A DNA stretch of 64,000 bases. It comes from Acidimicrobiaceae bacterium (lineage in GTDB: Bacteria; Actinomycetota; Acidimicrobiia; Acidimicrobiales; Aldehydirespiratoraceae). Shown in pieces: positions 1 to 9,460 of this stretch. Below the pieces are notes generated by a model. It was not told where the DNA came from, ran no database searches, and saw only the letters and a program-made list of their open reading frames with translations. Position numbers and translations under genes: made by a program. The stretch is from the NCBI GenBank assembly GCA_016845585.1, contig JAERSO010000022.1, positions 1 to 64,000 on the forward strand. The letters run 5' to 3'. Position 1 is the stretch's first letter; every line of letters starts with the position of its first letter.

Positions 1-72
1 GGGTGGGGGGCCGGGGGGAAGGCCCGCGCCGTCATCAGTCACGAAGGGACCCTATCTGTGGAAAGGAGTGCG

Positions 73-1047
73 TCATCGCCGGTGATCCGGTCTTTGGTAT
101 CTCGCCAACACTCGCTCAGCAGCCGCGGCACGAAGGTCGTCCGGAAGGCTCGAGTCGAGCTCGAGGATCTCGGCGGCCGGTCCGAGACGAAGGAGAAGTC
201 GTTCGAGCCATGCGGTGGCGGTGACCGCCATGGTGACGTCGAGGTGGTCGCCATGTTCCGCCACTGCCTCCACCGGGTACTGCTCGACCACCCATCGCGC
301 CGACGACGCGAGCCGCAGCACGACCCGCGGGTCGTCTCCATCGGGGGTGAACGAGGAGGCGTGCGCGGGCGCGTTGGCGGAGTTGGGTTCATCGGTGAGG
401 AGAACCGAGCGGATGCGGTCGACGCGAAACACGCGCTCCCCATCGGCACGATGACACCATCCACTGAGGTACCAGTTGCCCTGATCACTGAAGAGCCGCT
501 GCGTGTCCACCCGACGCTTGGTGAGTTCATCTCGTCCGTAGGTGTAGTACTCGAGGTCGACCTGGAGATTCCTGCTCACGGCATCGCGCAGGATCGCGAG
601 CGTGTCGAGCGGGGCGTGACCGAGCCGGACGTGGACTGCGTCGGCGGCCCCCTCACCAAGGGCGGTGCCGAGTTTCGTCAGAGCACGCAGGAGTGGGCCG
701 GCCCCGTCGGCATCGTCCGACCCGGTCAGCGGCAGCACCGATCGGCCCGTGGTGAGGAGACGGGCGCCCTCCTCAGGGGTGAGGCGCATCGGCCGGCTGA
801 ACCAATCGGCGTAGCGGATGTGCACTCGCTCGTCACCGATCTCGACCTCGATCAGCGAGTCCGGGGTGAAGGGGTGGACGCCGACGAAGAACACGACCTC
901 CTGAAGATCGTCGAGGAGTTGGGGACGCGGATAGTCGAAGCGATCCATGATGTCGTCGATGAGCGCGCCGTCGTCCTGGCGGGCGACCCACGGAATGACG
1001 GAGAGCAAACGGGCGAGGCGATCCCTCGCGGTGAGTCGATTGCTCAT
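73..1047 (-). CDS. pafC: WYL-domain transcriptional regulator PafC
   Basis: A 324-residue protein with an N-terminal winged-helix-like region (about 1-60) and a WYL domain near residues 165-225 (motifs YLSGWCHR and FRVDRI), followed by a WCX-like C-terminal region. PafC pairs with PafB; in mycobacteria the PafBC complex activates the LexA-independent DNA damage response, despite being encoded with the proteasome genes. Its start overlaps the stop of pafB by four bases (ATGA), so the two are translationally coupled. It is the last gene I can see in the pup-proteasome operon. The 72 bases beyond the stop hold no gene I can support. Confidence 0.88.
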   Translation of the reverse strand: MSNRLTARDRLARLLSVIPWVARQDDGALIDDIMDRFDYPRPQLLDDLQEVVFFVGVHPFTPDSLIEVEIGDERVHIRYADWFSRPMRLTPEEGARLLTTGRSVLPLTGSDDADGAGPLLRALTKLGTALGEGAADAVHVRLGHAPLDTLAILRDAVSRNLQVDLEYYTYGRDELTKRRVDTQRLFSDQGNWYLSGWCHRADGERVFRVDRIRSVLLTDEPNSANAPAHASSFTPDGDDPRVVLRLASSARWVVEQYPVEAVAEHGDHLDVTMAVTATAWLERLLLRLGPAAEILELDSSLPDDLRAAAAERVLARYQRPDHRR

Positions 1048-1937
1048 CGCAGGCCCCCCAGCCAGGAGGTCATGTCGTCGCGCAGTTCGACTGGGGCCAG
1101 CACCTCAGCGTGGTCGAGAAAGCTGAGTACGAATGAACGAAACGCCTCCACGTTGCGGACCTGGAGCGTGGCGATCACTCCCCCATCGACGTCCTCGACC
1201 TCGCCCAGGAGATGGCGGGCCCAGCCGGCCTGATCCGCATCGACGAAGACCTTGGCCTCGGTCGGAACGCCGTCACCGAGTTCCCAGCCGCGGAGGTCGA
1301 GTGGATCCGAGACGGTCCCCACGGCTTCTCGAGCGGGACCGGCGATCTCCACGGACCCTTGGAGACGGTCGACTCGATACAGCCGCTCGTCGCCGCGGAC
1401 ACGATCCCAGCCCGTGAGATACCAGTGGCCGCGCGAGAACGAGAGCCGCCATGGCTCGACGACACGATCGGTGTCGGCATAGCGGAAGGCGACCGCCTTG
1501 CGGTCGGCCGCGGCCGAGATCAATGTCGCCAGCGCATCGTCGAACGGAACATGGCCGACCTCGTCGGTCGCCGGGCTGCCGCCCTCGGCGCCGCCGAGCT
1601 TCATCAAGCCCGTGTCGTCGCCATCGAGCCGCACCAGGTTGGTGGCGAGGTGAAGCGCCGCGAGTTCGTCGGGCTCGAATCGCAACTCCTCTCCGGCATA
1701 CTCCGATCGGTCGATGACGTAGCCGTCGATGGGGGGATCCGCGCCGGGTACGGCGGCGACCATGATCGGCATGCCCATGGCGCGGAGTTCGTCCTTGTCA
1801 CGCTCGAAGGCGCGACGGAAGGAGGCTTTGGCCTCGGGATAGCCCCCGACCCGATCACGGATGTCGTCCGCGGTGAGTGGGATCTCCGTGTCGAGGAGCG
1901 CAGCGGTGAGGTTGAGCAACCGTTCGAGCTTGTCCAT
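1044..1937 (-). CDS. pafB: WYL-domain transcriptional regulator PafB
   Basis: A 297-residue WYL-family regulator. The N-terminus (MDKLERLLNLTAALL) is the usual start of PafB, with a winged-helix DNA-binding domain to about residue 70 and a WYL domain around 150-215 (WRLSFSRGHWYLTGWD and LYRVDRL). A longer open frame runs upstream into pafA, but that part is antisense-like and unlike the family, so the ATG at 1937 was chosen, 11 bases after the pafA stop. PafB acts with PafC as a heterodimeric activator of DNA-repair genes in actinobacteria. Co-transcription with pafA is inferred from the short spacing. Confidence 0.88.
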   Translation of the reverse strand: MDKLERLLNLTAALLDTEIPLTADDIRDRVGGYPEAKASFRRAFERDKDELRAMGMPIMVAAVPGADPPIDGYVIDRSEYAGEELRFEPDELAALHLATNLVRLDGDDTGLMKLGGAEGGSPATDEVGHVPFDDALATLISAAADRKAVAFRYADTDRVVEPWRLSFSRGHWYLTGWDRVRGDERLYRVDRLQGSVEIAGPAREAVGTVSDPLDLRGWELGDGVPTEAKVFVDADQAGWARHLLGEVEDVDGGVIATLQVRNVEAFRSFVLSFLDHAEVLAPVELRDDMTSWLGGLR

Positions 1938-1948
1938 CTCGTCAGTAC

Positions 1949-3307
1949 CTAGAGCGAGGCGATCAGCTTCTCGACCCGCTCGTCGTGGGCCTTGAACGGG
2001 TCTTTGCACAACACGGTGCGTTGGGCCTGGTCGTTGAGTTTCAGATGGACCCAATCGACGGTGTAGTCGCGCTTGCGTTCCTTGGCCCGCTTGATGAATT
2101 CCCCGCGCAGACGGGCCCGGGTGGTCTCCGGCGGGTTCTCCACGGCGTGGGAGATCTCCGCGTCGGTGACGATTCGCTCGACCATCCCACGCTTCTGCAT
2201 CCGATAGAAGAGGCCGCGCTCTCGATTGACGTCGTGGTACTGCAGGTCGACGAGCGCGACGCGTGCGTCGGCCAGGCTCAGGTCGTGACGCTCTCGGTAG
2301 CTCTCGATCAACTTGTGTTTGATGACCCAGTCGATCTCCTTGTCGAGCTTCAGCGGATCGTCCTCGATGGTCGTGAGGCAGTACTCCCACATGTCGAGCG
2401 CCTGCTTCTCCTCAGGAGACAGCTCGTGGCGCTCGGCGAATCGGATGGCCCGGTTCAGGTACTCGCTCTGGATATCGAGCGCCGACACCTCGCGACCGTT
2501 CGCCAGACGTACCCGTCGGGTGCAGGTCATGTCATGGGAGATCTCACGGATGGCCCGGATCGGATTCTCGAGGGTCATGTCGCGCAGGACGACCTGGGGT
2601 TCCTCGAGCATCCGCAACATCAATGACGCGGCGCCCACCTTCAAGAAGTTGGTGTACTCGCTCATGTTGGAGTCGCCGACGATCACGTGAAGCCTGCGGT
2701 ATCGCTCGGCGTCGGCGTGGGGTTCGTCACGCGTGTTGATGATCGGACGGCTGCGGGTCGTGGCGGACGACACGCCCTCCCAGATGTGCTCGGCGCGCTG
2801 GCTCACGCAATACATCGCCCCGCGAGCCGTTTGGAGGACTTTCCCCGCCCCCGCATAGATCTGGCGACTGACGAGGAAGGGGATCAACACCTCGGCATAC
2901 GAGCTGAAGTCGTCGCGGCGGCTGGTGCAGTAGTTCTCGTGACAGCCGTAGCTGTTGCCCGCGGAGTCGGTGTTGTTCTTGAACAGGTAGATGTCGCCGT
3001 GGACCCCTTCGTCACCGAGTCGATCCTCGGCGCTGGTGAGCAGCTGTTCGAGGATCCGCTCCCCCGCCTTGTCGTGTACGACCAGGTCGTACACGGAGTC
3101 ACACTCCGGCGTGGCGTACTCGGGATGTGAGCCGACATCGAGGTAGAGGCGGGCACCATTGCCGAGGAAGACGTTGCTGCTCCGCCCCCACGACACCACT
3201 CGGCGGAACAGATAGCGGGCCACCTCGTCGGGGCTGAGGCGGCGCTGGCCGCGCAGAGTACAGGTGACGCCGTATTCGTTCTCGATTCCGAAGATCCGTC
3301 GCTGCAC
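1949..3307 (-). CDS. pafA: Pup-protein ligase PafA
   Basis: A 452-residue carboxylate-amine ligase of the PafA/Dop family, of normal length. PafA activates the C-terminal Glu of Pup with ATP and joins it to a substrate lysine, marking the protein for the proteasome. The N-terminal ATP-site motif [12 protein letters not shown] and the active-site segment [16 protein letters not shown] are intact, and [16 protein letters not shown] is conserved. It lacks the long loop near residue 40 that marks Dop. The start is GTG at 3307, supported by a TAGGTT -10 box six bases upstream and no Shine-Dalgarno, so pafA probably also has its own leaderless transcript within the operon. Confidence 0.95.
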   Translation of the reverse strand: MQRRIFGIENEYGVTCTLRGQRRLSPDEVARYLFRRVVSWGRSSNVFLGNGARLYLDVGSHPEYATPECDSVYDLVVHDKAGERILEQLLTSAEDRLGDEGVHGDIYLFKNNTDSAGNSYGCHENYCTSRRDDFSSYAEVLIPFLVSRQIYAGAGKVLQTARGAMYCVSQRAEHIWEGVSSATTRSRPIINTRDEPHADAERYRRLHVIVGDSNMSEYTNFLKVGAASLMLRMLEEPQVVLRDMTLENPIRAIREISHDMTCTRRVRLANGREVSALDIQSEYLNRAIRFAERHELSPEEKQALDMWEYCLTTIEDDPLKLDKEIDWVIKHKLIESYRERHDLSLADARVALVDLQYHDVNRERGLFYRMQKRGMVERIVTDAEISHAVENPPETTRARLRGEFIKRAKERKRDYTVDWVHLKLNDQAQRTVLCKDPFKAHDERVEKLIASL

Positions 3308-3319
3308 GACGACAACCTA
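3308..3319 (-). promoter_or_regulatory. Leaderless -10 box for pafA
   Basis: On the minus strand TAGGTT (3319-3314) lies six bases before the GTG start, the spacing expected when transcription begins at the start codon. No clear -35 is seen. It would allow pafA-pafB-pafC to be expressed apart from prcBA. Confidence 0.45.
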
Positions 3320-3360
3320 ACGGCCGTCGGCGCCCAGTGGGGTCAGGGTTGCCGAGTCGC

Positions 3361-4041
3361 TCAGGCGAGCAGGCCCGAGATCTCGTCGTCGGTGAGGCGC
3401 CGAAACGCCCGTCGGCCGTTGCCCCGCTCGAGGACGGCGACCTCGAGGGATTCGGCGCCGAGCTCGCGATCATCGCCGGCGAGGGCTCCTACGGCCCGCT
3501 GCAGGCCTTCCTGCAGCGTCGGCGAGCCGTCGAGGTCTCCGAACCGGCCGCCGATGGTGTCGGTCTCGCCGCCGAGCACGACGGACATGTCCTCGTCCAT
3601 CACCGTACCGTCGTAGAGGATGTGGAACAGCTGGTCCTCGGAGCCATCCTCGGCGTGGCCGATCTCGGCGACGAGGATCTCGACCTCCATGGGCTTCATC
3701 TCGTGGGTGAAGACCTGGCCCAGGCTCTGGGCGTACTGGTTCGCCAAGCTGCGGGCGTCGACGTCCTCGCGGCTGAAGGCGTACCCCTTCATGTCCGCGT
3801 GGCGGACACCCGCGATCCGGAGCTGGTCGAACTCGTTGTACTTGCCGACACCTGCGAACGCGATGCGATCGTAGATCTCGCTCACCTTGCGCAGCGTGGA
3901 CGAGGTGTTCTCCGCACAGATGGCGATGCCCTGATCGAACCGGAAGGCGATGAGACTGCGGCCGCGGGCGATGCCCTTTCGGGCGTAGTCGGCGCGGTCC
4001 TTCATGACCTGCTCGGGAGCGACGTAGAACGGCATGTTCAT
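3361..4041 (-). CDS. prcA: 20S proteasome alpha subunit PrcA
   Basis: A 226-residue proteasome alpha subunit. The N-terminal gating and H0 region (PFYVAPEQVMKDRADYARKG) is followed by the Ntn fold (RSLIAFRFDQGIAICAENTS). Alpha subunits lack the catalytic threonine; seven form each outer ring, gate the barrel and dock the Mpa ATPase. The start MNMPFY follows an AGGAG ribosome binding site; Met3 is an alternative start. It lies 9 bases after prcB, the usual order. The 53 bases between its stop and the pafA start contain the pafA promoter. Confidence 0.94.
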   Translation of the reverse strand: MNMPFYVAPEQVMKDRADYARKGIARGRSLIAFRFDQGIAICAENTSSTLRKVSEIYDRIAFAGVGKYNEFDQLRIAGVRHADMKGYAFSREDVDARSLANQYAQSLGQVFTHEMKPMEVEILVAEIGHAEDGSEDQLFHILYDGTVMDEDMSVVLGGETDTIGGRFGDLDGSPTLQEGLQRAVGALAGDDRELGAESLEVAVLERGNGRRAFRRLTDDEISGLLA

Positions 4042-4050
4042 GGTGGGCTC

Positions 4051-4836
4051 CTAGTTCCGGCGACGATCGATGAGCGCGGCGGTGCGCTGGGCGAGATCGT
4101 CGTCATCGATGCGGTCATAGCCGGACGCGGAGATCGTGGCGATGACGGGGTAGATCCCCCGGATCGGATCGGGGCCGCCGGTGGCGGAGTCCTCGTCGGC
4201 TGCCTCGAACAGTGCCTCGATGGCGAGATCGATGACGGTGCCGGTGTCCATGTCGTCGGTGTAGCCCAGCTTGACCACGGTGCCCGCGTGCAGACTGCCG
4301 GAGCCGGTGCTGGCGTGGTCGGTCTCCTCGTAGCGGCCGCCGGTGATGTCGAACTCGAAGAGACGGCCCCCGCCGCGTTTGAGATCGAAGCCGGCGAAGA
4401 TCGGCACGACCGCCATGCCCTGCATCGCAGCGGGCAGGTTGCCCCGGATCATCTGGCTGAGCTGGTTGGCCTTGCCCTCGAGGCTGAGGGAGGTGCCTTC
4501 GACCTTCTCGTAGTGCTCCAGCTGGAGCTGGAACAGTCGCACCATCTCGACCGCGGGTCCGGCGGCGCCGGCGATGGCGACACCGCTGTGTCGATCAGCC
4601 GGGAACACCTTCTCGATGGACCGGTGGCTGATCAGGTGGCCGGACGTGGCACGGCGATCGCCGGCGAGCAGAACGCCGTCGGCGTAGCGAATGGCGACGC
4701 AGGTGGTGCCGTGGCGGTAGTCCTCGACCGGGACCGAGCCGTCGACCGTCACCATCTGGTCGAAGCCATTGCGCCGCAGCAGTTCGGTAAAACGTGGACC
4801 CGGGTCGTCCTGGGCACGAAACAGCGGCAGGTTCAT
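4051..4836 (-). CDS. prcB: 20S proteasome beta subunit PrcB
   Basis: A 261-residue catalytic beta subunit. The propeptide covers residues 1-43, and self-cleavage after Gly43 in HGTTCVA would expose Thr44 as the N-terminal nucleophile. Asp and Lys positions of the active site are present in LLAGDRRATSG and HRSIEKVF. Seven beta subunits form each inner ring and hydrolyse unfolded pupylated substrates. It is four bases downstream of pup and nine bases upstream of prcA, as in mycobacteria. Confidence 0.95.
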   Translation of the reverse strand: MNLPLFRAQDDPGPRFTELLRRNGFDQMVTVDGSVPVEDYRHGTTCVAIRYADGVLLAGDRRATSGHLISHRSIEKVFPADRHSGVAIAGAAGPAVEMVRLFQLQLEHYEKVEGTSLSLEGKANQLSQMIRGNLPAAMQGMAVVPIFAGFDLKRGGGRLFEFDITGGRYEETDHASTGSGSLHAGTVVKLGYTDDMDTGTVIDLAIEALFEAADEDSATGGPDPIRGIYPVIATISASGYDRIDDDDLAQRTAALIDRRRN

Positions 4837-4840
4837 GTGC

Positions 4841-5035
4841 CTACTGTCCGCCCTTCTGGATGTAGCTCTTCACGAAATCCTCGGCGTTGGTCTCGAGGAC
4901 CTCGTCGATCTCGTCGAGCAGGTCATCCAGCTCGGCCTTGATCTCCTCGCCGCGCTCGGACGCGGCGGGTGCTTCGGTGGTCTCGGACTCACGCTCTGCG
5001 GGAGCGGGCTTGCGAACTTGCTCACGTTCAGCCAT
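4841..5035 (-). CDS. pup: Prokaryotic ubiquitin-like protein Pup
   Basis: A 64-residue disordered, acidic protein with the conserved C-terminal half (EIKAELDDLLDEIDEVLE then FVKSYIQKGGQ). The helix in residues 30-52 binds the Mpa coiled coil. It ends in GGQ rather than GGE, so Dop must deamidate the terminal Gln before PafA can use it. A GGAG ribosome site lies 8 bases before the ATG. It lies between dop and prcB. Confidence 0.96.
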   Translation of the reverse strand: MAEREQVRKPAPAERESETTEAPAASERGEEIKAELDDLLDEIDEVLETNAEDFVKSYIQKGGQ

Positions 5036-5057
5036 GTGTGTCTCCGATTCTCGGTTC

Positions 5058-6566
5058 CTAGCTTCCCAGTCGGCGGAGAAGCTCCACCGCTGAGTCGCAC
5101 TCGTCGAACAACGTACCCACGTGTGCGGCCGTACCGCGCATCGGTTCCATCATGGGCACCCTCCTCAGGCTCTCGGCCCCGACGTCGAAGACCAGCGAGT
5201 CCCAGTTCGCGGCAACGACCTGCTCGGGGAAGTGCGCGACGCACTTCCCTCGGAAGTACGCCCTGGTGTCGGCCGGCGGCTCCGTCATGGCGAGGCGAGC
5301 CTCGTCGTCGGACACCAGTGTCTCGAGCCCGACGCGCCATGCCAGGCCCTTGCCGGGGCGCATGTCGCCGTACTGGATGTCCATGGCGCGAAGGCGGGCG
5401 TCGTCCCAGTCGAGTCCGTGACGTTCCCGGTAGCCCTCGAGAAGGCGGAACTTCGCCACCCAGTCGAGCTGGTCCGAGAGTTCCATCGGATCTCGTTCGA
5501 GTGTGCCGAGGACCTGCTCCCAGCGTTGCAGCACCATGTCGGCCACGGGTCCACCCACGAGGTCGGTGCCCCTTTCCTCGACCCATTTCCGGGCCAGGTC
5601 GAAGAGTTCCCATTGCACCTCGAGTGCGGTGATCGTGGTGCCATCGGCGAGCGGTAGTGGCTCGCGCAGGCTCATGTCGTGCGACACGTGGCGCATCGAT
5701 GCGACGGGGGCCGCGAATTCGATTTCGCGCGGAAACGCGTCGTCCTCGATCAGCGCCAGCACGAGTGCGGTTGTGCCGACTTTGAGGAAGTTCGAGATCT
5801 GCGACGGATTGGCATCGCCGACGATCACGTGGAGTCGTCGATACTTGCGTGCATCGGCGTGGGGCTCGTCGCGGGTATTGATGATCGGCCGCTTCAGCGT
5901 CGTCTCCAACCCCACCTCCTCCTCGAAGAAGTCGGCGCGCTGGGTCAGCTGGAATGGGACTTCATCGGTTCGCTGCCCGGGGAGTTCGGCGCCGACCTTG
6001 CCGGCACCGGTGTAGATCTGGCGGGTGATGAAGTGGCTCGTGCAGTGCTTGACGATGCGCCCGAAAGGCGTGGAGCGGTCGACCAGATAGTTCTCGTGGC
6101 AACCGTAGGAGTTGCCTTTGCCGTCCGAGTTGTCCTTGTAGAGGATGATCTCCTGCCCGTCGGGGAGCATCCGGTTGGCGGCCTCCATGGATGCCTGGGC
6201 GATCAGCTCCGCGGCGCGGTCATAGCGCACGACGCTCAGCGCGTCACCACATTCGGGCGTGGAGAGTTCCGGGTGGGCGTGGTCGACGTAGTACCGCGCC
6301 CCGTTGGTGAGAACCGCGTTGACGAGGTGGGTCTCGACCTCTGGCGCGAGCGCTCCCATCGGTGCGTACCCGCGGGCATCCATGTCGGGTGACTCGTCGG
6401 TGAAGTCCCAGACGATGACGTCGGAGCGTGAGGCGGTGCGGTAGCCGGCCGCGGCGAGGTACGCGTTGATCACGACCGATGAGGCCGTGATCGGGTTGGG
6501 TTCGTCAGTTCCGCGGTGAACGATCCCGTACTCGGTCTCGATCCCGATGGTCTTCGCAATAGCCAT
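5058..6566 (-). CDS. dop: Pup deamidase and depupylase Dop
   Basis: A 502-residue PafA homologue. It deamidates the C-terminal Gln of Pup and also removes Pup from tagged proteins. It has the ATP-site motif IGIETEYGIVHRG, the Dop-specific loop around residues 40-80 (VWDFTDESPDMDARG) and the catalytic segment YVDHAHPELSTPEC. The open frame extends 12 codons further upstream, but the ATG at 6566 gives the family N-terminus (MAIAKTIGIETEYG) and lies 8 bases behind a TAAGGT -10 box with no Shine-Dalgarno. It is the first gene of the proteasome operon. Confidence 0.94.
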   Translation of the reverse strand: MAIAKTIGIETEYGIVHRGTDEPNPITASSVVINAYLAAAGYRTASRSDVIVWDFTDESPDMDARGYAPMGALAPEVETHLVNAVLTNGARYYVDHAHPELSTPECGDALSVVRYDRAAELIAQASMEAANRMLPDGQEIILYKDNSDGKGNSYGCHENYLVDRSTPFGRIVKHCTSHFITRQIYTGAGKVGAELPGQRTDEVPFQLTQRADFFEEEVGLETTLKRPIINTRDEPHADARKYRRLHVIVGDANPSQISNFLKVGTTALVLALIEDDAFPREIEFAAPVASMRHVSHDMSLREPLPLADGTTITALEVQWELFDLARKWVEERGTDLVGGPVADMVLQRWEQVLGTLERDPMELSDQLDWVAKFRLLEGYRERHGLDWDDARLRAMDIQYGDMRPGKGLAWRVGLETLVSDDEARLAMTEPPADTRAYFRGKCVAHFPEQVVAANWDSLVFDVGAESLRRVPMMEPMRGTAAHVGTLFDECDSAVELLRRLGS

Positions 6567-6574
6567 CGCGAGCG

Positions 6575-6602
6575 ACCTTACACAGTTGGCGATGGTTGCC
6601 AA
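6575..6602 (-). promoter_or_regulatory. Promoter of the dop-pup-prcBA-pafABC operon
   Basis: On the minus strand TTGGCA (6602-6597) and TAAGGT (6580-6575) are separated by 16 bases. The -10 ends 8 bases before the dop ATG, predicting a leaderless mRNA. The -35 overlaps the foot of the palindrome at 6600-6634. Confidence 0.5.
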
Positions 6603-6634
6603 GTAACGCTGGGGTCTGTCCCCAGCGTTACTTG
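6600..6634. repeat. Perfect 15-bp-arm palindrome between aapP and dop
   Basis: Arms 6600-6614 and 6620-6634 are perfectly complementary around the loop TCTGT; the core is GGGGTCTGTCCCC. It starts one base after the aapP stop codon and touches the -35 of dop. There is no T-tract on either strand, so it is not a classical intrinsic terminator. It may still stop or stabilise the transporter transcript, or be a dispersed REP-type element. I see no second copy in the window. Confidence 0.6.
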
Positions 6635-6635
6635 C

Positions 6636-7415
6636 TCAGAGGATCTGGCTGAGGAAGAGCTTGGTGCGATCTTCGGTGGGGTTGGTGAAGAAGTGTTCGG
6701 GGGTGCCGACCTCCACGATCTGGCCTTCCTCCATGAAGATGATCCGATCGGCGACCTCGCGGGCGAATCCCATCTCGTGGGTCACGACCATCATCGTCAT
6801 GCCGGACTGCGCGAGCGTCTTCATGACGTCGAGCACTTCCTTGATCATCTCGGGGTCGAGCGCTGATGTCGGCTCGTCGAACAGCATGATCCGCGGCTCC
6901 ATGGCGAGCGCGCGGGCGATGGCCACACGCTGCTGCTGACCACCCGACAGCTGGCCCGGGTACTTCTCGGCCTGCTCGGGAATCCCGACTCGCTCGAGCA
7001 GCTCTCGGGCAAGCCGTTCGGCTTCGGCCTTCGGCCGCTTGCGAACCCAGATCGGGGCCAGGCTGATGTTGTCGAGCACGGAGAGGTGCGGGAACAGGTT
7101 GAACTGCTGGAACACCATGCCGACCTCGGAGCGGATCTTCTCGACGTTCCTGGTGTCGTTGGTGAGCTCGACCCCATCGACGATGATGCGACCGCCCTGA
7201 TGTTGTTCGAGGCGGTTGATGCAGCGAATCCACGTGGACTTGCCAGAGCCGGAGGGCCCGAGCACGACCACGACCTCCTGCTCCTTGATGGTGGCCGAGA
7301 CGCCCTTCAGGGCCTGGAAGTCGCCGTACCACTTGTCGACGCCGTCGCAGACGATGATGTCGTCGCGGGCGGCGAGCTCGTCGCTCACCGCCGCGGTCGC
7401 GTCGCTGAAGCTCAT
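6636..7415 (-). CDS. aapP: Polar amino-acid ABC transporter ATP-binding protein (AapP/GlnQ family)
   Basis: A 259-residue ABC ATPase with Walker A ([10 protein letters not shown]), Q-loop ([10 protein letters not shown]), signature (LSGGQQQR), Walker B with catalytic Glu ([12 protein letters not shown]) and the H-loop (VVTHEMGFA). It powers uptake through the two permeases encoded just upstream. The open frame continues far into the permease gene, but the family N-terminus and an AAGAGG ribosome site support the ATG at 7415. It is the last gene of the aapJQMP-like operon; the 109 bases before it hold only its leader. Confidence 0.93.
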   Translation of the reverse strand: MSFSDATAAVSDELAARDDIIVCDGVDKWYGDFQALKGVSATIKEQEVVVVLGPSGSGKSTWIRCINRLEQHQGGRIIVDGVELTNDTRNVEKIRSEVGMVFQQFNLFPHLSVLDNISLAPIWVRKRPKAEAERLARELLERVGIPEQAEKYPGQLSGGQQQRVAIARALAMEPRIMLFDEPTSALDPEMIKEVLDVMKTLAQSGMTMMVVTHEMGFAREVADRIIFMEEGQIVEVGTPEHFFTNPTEDRTKLFLSQIL

Positions 7416-7524
7416 GATGGGTACCTCTTGGTGTCGTCGGCGCAGTTCGCGCCGGTCGTGCGGTGGTCGGAGTGTGGTTGGATCGATGGAGCGGGGCTGG
7501 GTTGGGCGGAGGCGGATGTACGCA

Positions 7525-9459
7525 TCAGTGTTCTCCCACGCCGAGATGCTTCTCCAGGCGTTGGCTGAACTTCGACATGCAGTAAGAGGCAATCCAGTAG
7601 ATCATGCAGACGAAGAGCAGGCCTTCCATCTTCACACCGAGGAACTGGGTCTGCCCCGGGATCACCGAGTTGGCCACTCGCAGGAAGTCCATGATGCCGA
7701 TGATCATCAGCAGTGACGTCTCCTTGAACGTGGAGATGGTGGCACCGACCAGCACGGGGATCGAGACCCGGAGTGCCTGGGGCAGGACGATGAATCCCGT
7801 GCGCTGGACCGTGGTGAGGCCGAGGGCGTCGGATGCCTCGTACTGACCGCGACGCACCGCCTGCAAACCGCCGCGGATGTTCTCGGCCAGATAGGCGGCG
7901 GAGAACAACGAGAAGCCGAGGCCGGCGGACGCCAGTTTCGTGATCTCCATGCCCTCGGGCAGGAAGATGTTGAAGAACACCGAGAAGAAGAAGAGGATCG
8001 TGATGAATGGCACCCCTCGGACCGTCTCGATGTAGATCGTCGACAGCACCCGGAAGATCGGCAACGTCGACGTTCGTCCCAGGGCGAACAGGATGCCCAG
8101 CGGGAACGAGAAGATCATCGTGAACGTGGCGATGTAGACCGTCACCAGGAAGCCACCCACGAACTCGTCCGGCGCATCGACCGTGGATGGCGTGTTCATC
8201 ATCGTGACCATGTAGTGCACGATCACCATCATCACGGTCCACCCGAGCACGAGTTTCAACCGCTGCTTTCGCTCACCCGCGAAGTTGTGGGCGGCCAACG
8301 CCACCAATGCGAGCAGGAGGAAGCTGATGCGCGCCTTCTGCAGCATGGCGTACCAACCGAAGAACGCCGCGACCCAGTTGAAGACCGCGACACCGAGGAG
8401 GAGGACACCGACGAGTCGCCCGATCTCGCCGAGGTCCGGCTTGGTGAGCAGGTAGAGCACCGCGCCTCCACCGACGATGAACGCTGCCGCCATCGGGATG
8501 TCGGTGGACCACACATGGGCCCAGTCGAGGGCGGGGTCGCGCAAGATCACCCAGAATGTGACGAACGGGGCCAACAACCAGGAGAAGTTCACTGTTGAGC
8601 GCACGGCACCGGCGCGATCGGTGGCGGCCACTCGTCGTCCCAACACGTAGGCGCCCGTGAGAACCAACCACATGATGGTCCATGGCAGCTTGGCCGAGTC
8701 GTTGACCGTTCGGCCGGGCTCGATGATGTCCCCCTGTTCGCCGTAGTTGCCCCAGTGGAACCACCAGAGGGTGGAGACCAAGAGGGCGAGCGCACCGAGT
8801 GTGAACGGGACGGCCCCGACGAACGTCGTTCGCCGACGGAGGTCGTCCAGGCCCCACCACATGGCCAGACCGATGCCGAGAAGGGCCAGGCCGATGAGCC
8901 ACCACCACCCTCGGTCGGCGAGGGCGGTGCCATAACTCTCGCGGACCGGCTGGAATCGGTCGTCGAGCAGCACCTCGCCGTCGGCGGTGCGCTGGGCGTG
9001 AGGTTGGGTCAGCAGGATTCCGCCGAGCACGGCGCCGCCCCACGTCATGGCCCAGATAATGATCCGCTTGAGCGAGAGGCCTCGCCCGGTCATGCGGCTC
9101 ATGCCGAGGGACATCCCGGCCAGCACCAACACGATGCCGAGCGTCACCCAGATCCGACCGTACTGGCTGCTGGGGTAGGTGAAGGTGAAGAGGGCGCGCA
9201 TGTTCACGCGCACCGCATCCCACTCACGCTCGTGGCTGAACGCCCAGTTCAACAGGCTGCGGTAGACCCAGACGCCGAACAACCCGAACACGATGGTCAG
9301 GACGGTGTTCAGGATCGACGAGAAGAGGTTGACCTTCAACCACTCCAGCGGCGGAAGGCTGGGCTCGTCGGGCCGGCCGCCGCTGTCGTCGGCCTCGCGC
9401 TCGTCGGCCTGCTTGATGAGCTCGCCGGTGCCGCCCCGGAGGTGTTCCATCTCGCTCAT
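7525..9459 (-). CDS. aapM: Amino-acid ABC transporter permease (AapM/BztC type), enlarged
   Basis: A 644-residue inner-membrane permease. The C-terminal third carries the amino-acid permease domain with the EAA-type motif (residues about 545-575, [20 protein letters not shown]). Before it lies an unusually long multi-spanning region (about residues 35-400) with at least eight hydrophobic segments; AapM proteins known to me are nearer 400 residues. The start is the ATG at 9459, one base after the aapQ stop. An upstream in-frame extension reads through aapQ sequence and is rejected. Substrate specificity (general L-amino acids in the Aap family) is inferred from family only. Confidence 0.88.
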   Translation of the reverse strand: MSEMEHLRGGTGELIKQADEREADDSGGRPDEPSLPPLEWLKVNLFSSILNTVLTIVFGLFGVWVYRSLLNWAFSHEREWDAVRVNMRALFTFTYPSSQYGRIWVTLGIVLVLAGMSLGMSRMTGRGLSLKRIIIWAMTWGGAVLGGILLTQPHAQRTADGEVLLDDRFQPVRESYGTALADRGWWWLIGLALLGIGLAMWWGLDDLRRRTTFVGAVPFTLGALALLVSTLWWFHWGNYGEQGDIIEPGRTVNDSAKLPWTIMWLVLTGAYVLGRRVAATDRAGAVRSTVNFSWLLAPFVTFWVILRDPALDWAHVWSTDIPMAAAFIVGGGAVLYLLTKPDLGEIGRLVGVLLLGVAVFNWVAAFFGWYAMLQKARISFLLLALVALAAHNFAGERKQRLKLVLGWTVMMVIVHYMVTMMNTPSTVDAPDEFVGGFLVTVYIATFTMIFSFPLGILFALGRTSTLPIFRVLSTIYIETVRGVPFITILFFFSVFFNIFLPEGMEITKLASAGLGFSLFSAAYLAENIRGGLQAVRRGQYEASDALGLTTVQRTGFIVLPQALRVSIPVLVGATISTFKETSLLMIIGIMDFLRVANSVIPGQTQFLGVKMEGLLFVCMIYWIASYCMSKFSQRLEKHLGVGEH

Positions 9460-9460
9460 C

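Noticed and set aside
1985-4941. Long plus-strand frames opposite pafA, prcA and prcB
   Set aside because: They mirror well-conserved proteasome genes and show no motifs of their own.
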